A DNA stretch of 15,083 nt, taken from the NCBI GenBank assembly GCA_964654535.1, contig CAZZIZ010000072.1, positions 1 to 15,083 on the forward strand, read 5' to 3'. Position numbers and translations under genes: made by a program. The stretch is from CAZZIZ01 sp964654535. Lineage in GTDB: Bacteria; Bacteroidota; Bacteroidia; Chitinophagales; UBA2359. This document shows, piece after piece, positions 7,227 to 13,854 of this stretch. How positions within the stretch are numbered: the first letter of the stretch is position 1; each line of letters opens with the position of its first letter. The notes beneath the pieces were generated by a model, which saw only the letters and a program-made list of their open reading frames with translations, was not told the origin of the DNA and searched no databases.

Positions 7227-8348
7227 CTACTCTACTATTACTACTTCTTCTGGTAATCTAGACAAAGTAATAAGTCCCAGACTCATCATTGCTAATGTTA
7301 AGCACAGCAAAGCCCAAGTGCTCATAGTCGGAACTATCGGCGCCAGCTCGCCGCATATAAGATGATTGTCGATCGCCGCACCCCAGATTTCCGCTGGGTT
7401 CGTGCCGGTCTCTGAATCAAAACAGTAGCGCACTTGAAAGTCCGAGTTTATAAAAGAAGATACGTTGAGTGACTCTTGGCCATTGCCATCGACACCAAAC
7501 GAGAAAACAGTCTGCCAAGCGGCACCGGTATATACATCTACAGTTAAAGCACCGTTTCCAGCGAAGTCTTCTAACTGCCAATCGAAACTGAGTTGTAAAC
7601 TTTGGTAAACACTAGCGTCAAGTATTGGCGAATAGAAACAGGCTTCACCTGTTGCGCTGCCGTCAAGAAAGTTTGCTCCAGTTATAACGGCTTGGCAATC
7701 GGAAAATCCTGCTGAAGGTCCTCCACCTGATGATCCACTAAACCCATTCGTGCAGTCAAAAGCAAAAACGTCGGGGCCGTCGCAGGGGCCACTTGTTGTT
7801 CCGCCTACTGGACCACTATTGGTTAGCGTCCATCCCGCAGGAGCGGCGCATCCGCTAAAATCTTCTCCCTGTGCAGCTTCAAAACCAGTGGGACATAAAG
7901 TTGCCATACCAATACTCTCGGTACAAGAAACATTTAGCGTCCAGCCCTCTCCAGATTGCGTTCCGCAGAACCAACGAAAAATAGCTAGGTTAACTGTTTC
8001 ATCTGCCGAGGGCGTGTAGATAATCTCTGAAAAAAATTGCGATCCCATAACACAGCCGTCATCGTTGTCGGCTACTAAAGTTGTAAATGACGCATTCCAA
8101 AGGTCCAATTGTGAGTCATTAAAAACTGCGGTTGAACTTCCACACAGACTAAAAACGTATTCGTTGCCCGCTATAAGATCGTATTCGATTACATCGCCCG
8201 AATTAACTGATTCTGATAGCATTGAGCCGTCGCAAGCAGCGGGTAGTGTACCTGTGGATGTTGCTACAAATGGTGCATTGCAAATGGCTCCGATTTCTAA
8301 ATTGATGCCTAGCATGAGCACTAGGCAGAGCGTGATTACTTTATTCAT
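7227..8348 (-). CDS. Secreted Cys-rich protein with IPTL-CTERM-like C-terminal signal
   Basis: 373 residues from the ATG at 8348. A longer frame starts at 8408, but residue 21 of that frame begins a clean signal peptide (MNKVITLCLVLMLGI), so the shorter start is used. Residues about 45-142 look like a beta-rich pre-peptidase C-terminal (PPC)-type domain (VNSGDVIEYDLIAGNEYVFSL, LDLWN, DNDDGC). Residues about 153-335 form a second beta-rich domain with many Cys, reminiscent of MAM/jelly-roll adhesion modules (CFYSPILDASVYQSLQLSF, LTVDVYTGAAWQ). The end has PTMSTWALL at 340-348, a hydrophobic segment to about 363, and a single Arg at 364: the architecture of the IPTL-CTERM sorting signal. Unlike usual IPTL ends, the tail is acidic (LPEEVVIVE). 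Probably surface-exposed; the binding target is unknown. Confidence 0.8.
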   Translation of the reverse strand: MNKVITLCLVLMLGINLEIGAICNAPFVATSTGTLPAACDGSMLSESVNSGDVIEYDLIAGNEYVFSLCGSSTAVFNDSQLDLWNASFTTLVADNDDGCVMGSQFFSEIIYTPSADETVNLAIFRWFCGTQSGEGWTLNVSCTESIGMATLCPTGFEAAQGEDFSGCAAPAGWTLTNSGPVGGTTSGPCDGPDVFAFDCTNGFSGSSGGGPSAGFSDCQAVITGANFLDGSATGEACFYSPILDASVYQSLQLSFDWQLEDFAGNGALTVDVYTGAAWQTVFSFGVDGNGQESLNVSSFINSDFQVRYCFDSETGTNPAEIWGAAIDNHLICGELAPIVPTMSTWALLCLTLAMMSLGLITLSRLPEEVVIVE

Positions 8349-8380
8349 AATTTGGCGATATTGGGTACCGATATTGGATG

Positions 8381-8388
8381 CAAATATT
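8381..8388 (-). promoter_or_regulatory. Possible -7 box of the IPTL-CTERM-like gene (AATATTTG)
   Basis: On the minus strand AATATTTG differs from TAnnTTTG only at the first base. A TTG at 8408-8406 lies 17 nt upstream, near the usual -33 distance. The box is 32 nt before the ATG at 8348 and lies within the longer open frame, which supports the shorter start. CGATATTGG occurs twice (8356-8364 and 8369-8377) between box and start, with unknown meaning. Confidence 0.35.
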
Positions 8389-8514
8389 GAGCCGCGCTTT
8401 ATGTCCAAAAATCAACAAAGCTTCGCAAGTTGCTGTTAACCAACAAATTACAATGGCTCATTTAAATCCAATAAGGTTTCCACAAGTTTTCCAATTCCCT
8501 CCGAGGATAGGCCC

Positions 8515-8522
8515 TACCTTAG
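8515..8522 (+). promoter_or_regulatory. Possible -7 box of the sulfatase gene (TACCTTAG)
   Basis: TACCTTAG differs from TAnnTTTG at one position and lies 16 nt before the ATG at 8539, the same spacing as the box before the DUF2911 gene. No -33 TTG was found. Confidence 0.3.
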
Positions 8523-8538
8523 TTTGAGATTAGGGGTC

Positions 8539-10350
8539 ATGAATACTAAAAAGTACATTTTGATTTTGATCGGCATATTATGTCCAGTATATGGGTCAGT
8601 TATGTCCCAAAATGAGCACCCGAACATCATTCTGATCCTTGCTGATGACCAGGGTTGGGATGGGACTTCGGTACAGATGGATGATGCCAATATTCTTTCC
8701 AAGAGCGATTACTACCAAACTCCGAACCTAGAGGTTCTTGCAAGTGAGGGTATGAAATTCTCACAGGCGTATTCGGCATCGCCAGTATGTTCGCCTTCCC
8801 GCTACGCTATATTAACTGGTCTTAGTCCTGCGCGTTTAGGCATGACTGATATTCTTTACAGAAATCCGGAGGTGGAAGTAAATTTAGCTTGCCCTCACTC
8901 TGAAGATGAAATCGATCCTGACTTAACTACCCTACCTCAAGCGCTTAAAGACATTAGCGATGCAAATTACTATTGCGGGACTTTTGGAAAATGGCATATG
9001 GGAGAAGCCGATCCTAGCGAAGCTGGTTTTGACCAAAACGACGGCACTAATGGCAATGGTACAGGTAACCAATCGGGAACATTTCTCGAAGACCCTAAGA
9101 AGATATTTAGCATAACCAGTAAGGGTATCAATTTTATGAACGAATCCGTTGCTGCTGATCGTCCATTTTATTTACAGCTAAATCACTACGCGGTTCACTT
9201 GTGGCCAGAATCAAAAGAGGAGACATACATCGAAAACTCGGACCTTGAACAAGGAAATCATTTTTACAGAGTGTACGGCGCAATGACTGAAGATTTGGAT
9301 GAAAGTGTGGGTATGCTTATGAGCCACCTTGAAGAACTTGGAATTGCTGATAACACCTACGTGATTTATACTTCCGACAATGGTAGCGTTGAGTACAGCG
9401 AGCATACTTTGATCTCTCCTAGTGCTTCTTTGCAACAAGGGAAAACCCACGTTTGGGAGGGCGGTATCCGCGTCCCGATGATTGTAAAAGGTCCGGGCAT
9501 TGATGCTGGCGTACAATCAGATGTGAACTTTAATGGTACCGACATTTATGCCACGGTACTAGACTTAGCGGGCTATGGAGGAGACGCAGTAAATGAAACC
9601 GATTCCAGAAGCATTGCTCCAGAGCTGATTTCAAATAGTCTCAGCTCAAATTCAACGGAAGAGTCAGCATTTCGTGTCTACCACTTCCCGCACTATGCTC
9701 CGAAAAAATGGGGCATACCACAATCGGCAATTATAGAAGGTTCAGACAAGTTTCTGATAGATCTTTGGTCTGGGCGCTCCTTCTTGTTTGACATAAGCAA
9801 TGATCCGGGAGAAAGCATAGACAGAAGCTCAGAGGAAGCAGAACGCAAAATGGAATTGTATAAAAAGTTGAGAGACTACCTCAACTCAGTGGATGCTTCG
9901 CTCCCTACTTTTAATCCAGAATACTTAAAATACAATGGAGAAGTTCCCGACCTAGATAATGACGGAATGGCGGATGACTGGGAGTTCCATAATTTTCTCA
10001 CTGGCTATTTTTACGGCGGAGAAGATATAGATGGCGACGGTTTCACAGGCCTAGTTGAGTTTCAAAACAATAGCGACCCACTAGACGCAAATGACTTTCC
10101 TGAAGCGAGCGCTATTCCCGTATTAGCATCAGAAACCTTGATTCTACAGGACCAGGACGGCATTCGACTGAGTTTACCTCAAGATGCGAAACAGGTCTTG
10201 ATCTCTGATTTAAGTGGAAGACTTATTCATCAAATTAAGGTTGCGGATTCTTACAACTTTAGAGTGGACTTGGATGGACGTACAAATGCTTTGTACTTTT
10301 TGCGCGTTGATCGCAATTCTGGGGTGGAAACTCAGGCTTTTATTCGATAG
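8539..10350 (+). CDS. Secreted Cys-type sulfatase with T9SS C-terminal sorting domain
   Basis: 603 residues from the ATG at 8539; an in-frame TTG at 8524 is less likely. A signal peptide (hydrophobic at 6-18) precedes an alkaline-phosphatase-fold sulfatase domain. Visible residues: metal-binding D36/D37 in LADDQGWD, the nucleophile motif C84-S-P-S-R88 that must be converted to formylglycine, GKWHMG at 150-155, H216/H220, the second metal site D280-N281, and K302. Residues about 470-520 carry DLDNDGMADDWE and DIDGDGFTGLVEF, Ca-binding repeats of thrombospondin type 3 / EF-hand style. The last about 75 residues (VLISDLSGRLIHQ, LYFLRV) are a T9SS sorting domain, so the enzyme is exported across the outer membrane. 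The substrate is probably a sulfated polysaccharide but cannot be read from sequence. No maturase gene is in the window. It overlaps the next gene's end by 11 bp. Confidence 0.93.
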   Translation: MNTKKYILILIGILCPVYGSVMSQNEHPNIILILADDQGWDGTSVQMDDANILSKSDYYQTPNLEVLASEGMKFSQAYSASPVCSPSRYAILTGLSPARLGMTDILYRNPEVEVNLACPHSEDEIDPDLTTLPQALKDISDANYYCGTFGKWHMGEADPSEAGFDQNDGTNGNGTGNQSGTFLEDPKKIFSITSKGINFMNESVAADRPFYLQLNHYAVHLWPESKEETYIENSDLEQGNHFYRVYGAMTEDLDESVGMLMSHLEELGIADNTYVIYTSDNGSVEYSEHTLISPSASLQQGKTHVWEGGIRVPMIVKGPGIDAGVQSDVNFNGTDIYATVLDLAGYGGDAVNETDSRSIAPELISNSLSSNSTEESAFRVYHFPHYAPKKWGIPQSAIIEGSDKFLIDLWSGRSFLFDISNDPGESIDRSSEEAERKMELYKKLRDYLNSVDASLPTFNPEYLKYNGEVPDLDNDGMADDWEFHNFLTGYFYGGEDIDGDGFTGLVEFQNNSDPLDANDFPEASAIPVLASETLILQDQDGIRLSLPQDAKQVLISDLSGRLIHQIKVADSYNFRVDLDGRTNALYFLRVDRNSGVETQAFIR

Positions 10351-11626
10351 CAGAAACTATTTTGAGCGCTTCTTCGCTCATTCCTCTTACTGAAATCTGT
10401 CCAGTATAGTTTCCAAACAAGCGAATTCTTGAGTTCTGAGCTTTTAGATTTTCGTGTAACTCAAATCTCGATTCATATAAGAGTGGACTGTAAATTGGAA
10501 TTGCTTCTTTCCATCTCTTTACGGCGAAGCGCAAGACAGAGCCCTTCAAACCGAGCAGAACCCCAAGTTCCTTTTCTACTAAGGCTTGTATTTCCTGATC
10601 TGTTTTACGCTCGAAGCTTCCGCTGAAATCTCGCAACATACAGGTTAAGTTCGCATGCTCAGCATTGTGTACTCGATTTTCGAAAATACAGTCGTTGTAC
10701 AAAACACCCAGCAAGTTCAAGTCTTCGTTTCTAGGAATCAGGCAACCAAATCCATTTTTACGTTTTGGAATCTTAGCCTTCTCAACAAAGACATTACAAC
10801 TAAGCATCGAGGCATAGTTTGGATACTCTATGCTCAACCCTGTTTCGGATTGTAAGAATTTGTTGCTCGTGCTCATTGGCGTGCAGAGAATCACTGAACC
10901 GACTTTGGGTAGATCAACTATCTCATGCTCCAAGACGATATATTCTTTGAGGTATTCGCCAAGCCGGTCTATTAGTTCCTGCATTCCGTTTTTAAAACTG
11001 TGCGTTCCCGAGGCTTTCTTCTTTGTATTCGAGCCGAATCGCTTTTTCCAAAGACCAAGGCCTATGGAATTGCCGTCGTTCAAAGAGCGCGCAAAAGACG
11101 GCAGGACAGCGGGAAAAGAAAGCTCCCCTACTCCTGCACCATAAATACCCATCAGCGCGGGTTCGAGTACGTTGCGGGTTACCTTGTTTCCGAAATAGGC
11201 TTCACCGAAGTCTTCGATGGTTTCGGGGCGGAAATCTGATTTTCGAAACAATTTGAAACTCGCGCTGAGCATATCGCCTATACCTACGGGAACACGCTTG
11301 AAAGCCTTGTTGCGAATCAAGAATCTAGCTTTAGACTTTTGGCTCGGTGGCATAATATCTAATCCTAAGACATCGCACATATCTTGCATTTCTTGGTTCC
11401 AAAGAAAACCGTTGGCTGAGCTTTCCACCAAACCGTATTCGCACCAATAACTCTCTAGCAGACCGCCCAGACGATTGCTCTTCTCGTAAATTTTAAAAGG
11501 AATGTTGTGTTGCTTTAGTTGAAAACCTAAAAGCAAAGCGGAAATACCTCCACCAATAATGTGTTGAAATTCTTTGCTAAGCGGTGATCCGAGGAGTGTA
11601 TTCTTTTGAAATTGATACCGCTTCAA
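10340..11626 (-). CDS. Protoporphyrinogen oxidase-like FAD-dependent protein
   Basis: 428 residues, amine-oxidase/HemY-type flavoprotein. The N-terminal FAD fold shows HIIGGGISA at 22-30 and IYEKSNRLGG at 46-55. The middle has features of oxygen-type protoporphyrinogen oxidase: RNVLEPALMGIYGAG, LSFPAVLPSFA and SFKNGMQELIDRL. The C-terminal FAD motif is RLFGNYTGQISVRG from about 402. The expected reaction is oxidation of protoporphyrinogen IX to protoporphyrin IX in heme synthesis, but no other heme gene is nearby, so a related amine oxidase or desaturase is possible. It is somewhat shorter than typical HemY. No ATG lies before the FAD motif. The only start is TTG at 11626, with the upstream gene's in-frame stop 9 nt before it. 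Probably translated in coupling with the DUF922 gene. Confidence 0.72.
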   Translation of the reverse strand: MKRYQFQKNTLLGSPLSKEFQHIIGGGISALLLGFQLKQHNIPFKIYEKSNRLGGLLESYWCEYGLVESSANGFLWNQEMQDMCDVLGLDIMPPSQKSKARFLIRNKAFKRVPVGIGDMLSASFKLFRKSDFRPETIEDFGEAYFGNKVTRNVLEPALMGIYGAGVGELSFPAVLPSFARSLNDGNSIGLGLWKKRFGSNTKKKASGTHSFKNGMQELIDRLGEYLKEYIVLEHEIVDLPKVGSVILCTPMSTSNKFLQSETGLSIEYPNYASMLSCNVFVEKAKIPKRKNGFGCLIPRNEDLNLLGVLYNDCIFENRVHNAEHANLTCMLRDFSGSFERKTDQEIQALVEKELGVLLGLKGSVLRFAVKRWKEAIPIYSPLLYESRFELHENLKAQNSRIRLFGNYTGQISVRGMSEEALKIVSAIE

Positions 11627-11635
11627 GTGGAATGA

Positions 11636-12223
11636 TTATCGATAATTGTCGAAGACAAGGATTTGCTCCTCAATATACTTCTTCCAGCTTTTTTGATTGG
11701 TCAGATTGAGACTATAATTTGTCTGCCAATCGTACTTTTTCTGCTCCCAGCGCCAATCGTCGAAAATTTTCTCTGCTTCTTGCTCCAATCTTGGCTTATC
11801 CTCGCAGGAATAGGAATTGTTGGTGAGCATTCTACGCATTTTCCTAGCATACAACTCAGTAATGTCAAAATGCAATTGTTCGTGTACTAAATAATCGGCA
11901 TCGACCTCACTGGCTTTGACCCAAGAGTTGTCCTTCATAAAAACTGCTTTGGAGTCACATTTTAAAACACCATTATCGCAGTAGTAAGAAAATTGAATTA
12001 AAGAAGAAGTAACAGCAGCTACGCGCCAATTTTCGTAGTCCGGCTCGCCTTGAAAATCGCTCCACTTCAAACGATGATTAGCATCCCAATCAATGCGCAA
12101 ATGATCATCCTTGTCTGCACAAGCTTCTGTTATGGTCATCTCAAAGTCTGCATGAGAGTGACAAGAAGGAGCATCGAAGAAAAACGAGGCGATGAAAATT
12201 AGTATGGAGTTTATTGCGTACAT
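11636..12223 (-). CDS. DUF922 family putative secreted zinc protease
   Basis: 195 residues, DUF922 family, predicted metal-dependent peptidases of unknown substrate. The N-terminus is hydrophobic (residues 5-16), with a likely cleavage region near CHSHA at 21-25, so it is probably exported. Family features: LKWSDFQGEP at 52-61, alternating strands around AAVTSSLIQFSYY, SWVKASEV at 100-107, and the zincin motif H114-E-Q-L-H118 in LVHEQLHFDITELYAR. The two His and Glu fit a zinc site. The end (residues 160-195) is Trp- and Lys-rich without a known motif. It lies 37 nt after the transpeptidase gene and 9 nt before the oxidase-like gene, in one direction, which suggests a single operon. Catalytic activity is inferred from family only. 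Confidence 0.8.
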   Translation of the reverse strand: MYAINSILIFIASFFFDAPSCHSHADFEMTITEACADKDDHLRIDWDANHRLKWSDFQGEPDYENWRVAAVTSSLIQFSYYCDNGVLKCDSKAVFMKDNSWVKASEVDADYLVHEQLHFDITELYARKMRRMLTNNSYSCEDKPRLEQEAEKIFDDWRWEQKKYDWQTNYSLNLTNQKSWKKYIEEQILVFDNYR

Positions 12224-12260
12224 ATTGTATTATCAATATAGTCTATTAACTAATTGGGAG

Positions 12261-13085
12261 CTAGATGTATTGCTCAAGTTGGTACCTATTATTCCAAAAG
12301 AACTCAGAAGCGCAAAATTCATCAATTAACTCACTATTTGACAAGTAGTTTTTATCCTTGGCAATGAGAAACATACATGTGCCATTTTTAATAGAACTAA
12401 TTATAGCCCTGCTTTGATTCACAGGAAGAGACGGACATCCCCACGAACGTCCTAAATAGCCATATTCCCGACATACCGCATTTGATACATACGTCGCAGG
12501 ATGCATCACAATAGCACGAGAACGTGCTCTACAATTGATACCACTTTCCAAACCATCAAGACGCAAGGAATAACCGTGTTGACCAACGTATGTATTGGAA
12601 GTTTTATAAAAACCTAGGCTGGTTTTATGCGATTGATGTTCGTTCGAAAAATATTTAGGAATTTTCCCACCTGAACCTCGACCGTGAGCAACCAAACTTT
12701 GGTGCTCAATTAATTGTTCCAACAAATCGATAACGAACAAGCGAGGCTTAATACTGCTTTGACTGTAATCGACTAAAGTTAGTGGTGTCTTGGGCGCAAT
12801 TTTTTCTGATTGAATTAAATTGAAATAGCCCGTGACTGCCAGTTTTAAATTTTCTTCGCTGACGCCGCTGCTCTCCAGGCAGGTACTATCGTAAAGATCA
12901 AAAACAAAATCGTCGAAGGCCGCAGACTTATCCGATAAATTTGGGACGAAACATTCGGAACTTTCAACTAAGGACAATGAGTCAGTGTAATCTGGAATTG
13001 TTTGCGTGCTCTCTGGATCAGCGTAAGCATAAAGTCCTAAACAAATGAATACCACGAAAAGAAAAGAGAGAATGCGCTTTTGCAT
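12261..13085 (-). CDS. YkuD_2-type murein L,D-transpeptidase-like protein
   Basis: 274 residues from the ATG at 13085; an in-frame TTG one codon earlier is disregarded. The signal peptide has a hydrophobic core at about 5-20. The C-terminal half is the YkuD_2 (murein L,D-transpeptidase catalytic) domain: AHGRGSGGKIPKYFSN from about 133, TSLGFYKT, GQHGYSLRLDGLESGIN, RAIVMHPATYVS with H195, and GRSWGCPSLP with the nucleophile C217. Such enzymes cut and rejoin peptidoglycan peptides at meso-diaminopimelate in the periplasm. Residues about 25-85 lack a known domain. The His, Ser-x-x-Cys and surrounding Gly are all present, so activity is plausible. It is first of a three-gene minus-strand run and divergent from folE. 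Confidence 0.87.
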   Translation of the reverse strand: MQKRILSFLFVVFICLGLYAYADPESTQTIPDYTDSLSLVESSECFVPNLSDKSAAFDDFVFDLYDSTCLESSGVSEENLKLAVTGYFNLIQSEKIAPKTPLTLVDYSQSSIKPRLFVIDLLEQLIEHQSLVAHGRGSGGKIPKYFSNEHQSHKTSLGFYKTSNTYVGQHGYSLRLDGLESGINCRARSRAIVMHPATYVSNAVCREYGYLGRSWGCPSLPVNQSRAIISSIKNGTCMFLIAKDKNYLSNSELIDEFCASEFFWNNRYQLEQYI

Positions 13086-13112
13086 CAATTACAAGCCAAT
13101 GTTAAATTCTGC

Positions 13113-13120
13113 CGAATATA
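13113..13120 (-). promoter_or_regulatory. Possible -7 box of the L,D-transpeptidase operon (TATATTCG)
   Basis: On the minus strand TATATTCG differs from TAnnTTTG at one base and lies 27 nt before the ATG at 13085. It shares the 117-bp divergent region with the folE box. No TTG was found at the usual distance. Confidence 0.4.
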
Positions 13121-13169
13121 CAAATCACAGACAAAAGATGCCGACGTCTTTTCCTTAGTTCATAGGCCT

Positions 13170-13177
13170 TATATTTG
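13170..13177 (+). promoter_or_regulatory. Probable -7 box of folE (TATATTTG)
   Basis: TATATTTG is an exact match to TAnnTTTG, 25 nt before the TTG start at 13203. It supports a start near that position, as transcription would begin only a few bases before it. No -33 TTG was found. Confidence 0.5.
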
Positions 13178-13202
13178 CCTTTAAATTAGACCATTCGAAT
13201 AA

Positions 13203-13802
13203 TTGGAACACTATCATAAAGAAGACCACTACCCCGAAGGCTTAACAAATAAGCTAAAAGACCATTACAAGGAGATCTTACATCTACTAGGTGAAGACCC
13301 GCAGCGAGAAGGCTTGCTAGATACCCCTATGCGGGTGGCTAAAGCACAACAGTTTCTTACTCAAGGTTATAACCAAGATCCAGAGGAAATAGTCCGTAAG
13401 GCACTTTTTAGTGAGTCTTATAGTGAGATGGTCCTGGTAAAGGACATTGAGGTCTACAGTATGTGTGAGCACCATATGCTTCCTTTTTACGGAAAAGCTC
13501 ACGTGGCTTACATTCCAAATGGAAAAGTCGTAGGCCTGAGCAAAATCCCGAGATTAATAGATGCTTTCGCGCGTAGACTTCAACTGCAAGAGCGCTTAAC
13601 TCACCAAATTCTTAACTGTTTGCAAGAAGCCCTAGATCCATTGGGCGTAGCAGTGGTAATCGAAGCGAGACACTTTTGTATGATGATGCGAGGCGTACAA
13701 AAACAAAACTCATCGACTACTACGAGCGCTTTTTTGGGTGAGTTCGAAAAATCACAGACGCGCAATGAGTTTATTTCACTTATTGGCAGCAAATTATCGT
13801 AA
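13203..13802 (+). CDS. folE: GTP cyclohydrolase I
   Basis: 199-residue FolE. It converts GTP to 7,8-dihydroneopterin triphosphate and formate, the first step of folate and pterin synthesis. Seen: GLLDTPMRVAKA at 38-48, zinc ligands C88 and H91 in MCEHHMLPF with catalytic-type H90, GLSKIPR at 111-117, and H157 with third zinc ligand C159 in ARHFCMMMRGVQK. All zinc and catalytic positions of the family are present. The length is at the short end of bacterial FolE. The start is TTG at 13203: an in-frame TAA lies immediately before it, and the first in-frame ATG falls inside the conserved TPMRVAK motif, too late to be the start. fabD follows after 52 nt, possibly in one transcript. Confidence 0.95.
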   Translation: MEHYHKEDHYPEGLTNKLKDHYKEILHLLGEDPQREGLLDTPMRVAKAQQFLTQGYNQDPEEIVRKALFSESYSEMVLVKDIEVYSMCEHHMLPFYGKAHVAYIPNGKVVGLSKIPRLIDAFARRLQLQERLTHQILNCLQEALDPLGVAVVIEARHFCMMMRGVQKQNSSTTTSAFLGEFEKSQTRNEFISLIGSKLS

Positions 13803-13808
13803 TTAGTC

Positions 13809-13823
13809 ATCAGAAATGCTGAT
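13809..13823 (+). terminator. Small hairpin between folE and fabD
   Basis: ATCAG (13809-13813) pairs with CTGAT (13819-13823) over a 5-nt loop, 6 nt after the folE stop. A T-rich stretch follows only later (13834-13838). It may be a weak terminator or a leader hairpin. TATTTTTC at 13832-13839 is a poor promoter-box candidate for fabD. Confidence 0.2.
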
Positions 13824-13854
13824 AGTTCAAGTATTTTTCTAATTTTTACAGGCT

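Noticed and set aside
8349..8408. 20-residue N-terminal extension of the IPTL-CTERM-like protein
   Set aside because: The extension precedes a complete signal peptide and contains the likely promoter box, so the ATG at 8348 is preferred.
7750..8439. Plus-strand open frames opposite the IPTL-CTERM-like gene
   Set aside because: They lack recognisable motifs and mirror the real minus-strand gene.
8524..8538. TTG start five codons upstream for the sulfatase
   Set aside because: The ATG at 8539 starts a standard signal peptide, and the TTG lies right behind the likely promoter box.
10429..11450. Several plus-strand open frames opposite the oxidase-like gene
   Set aside because: They are short and mutually overlapping, without family features; shadows of the minus-strand gene with clear FAD motifs.
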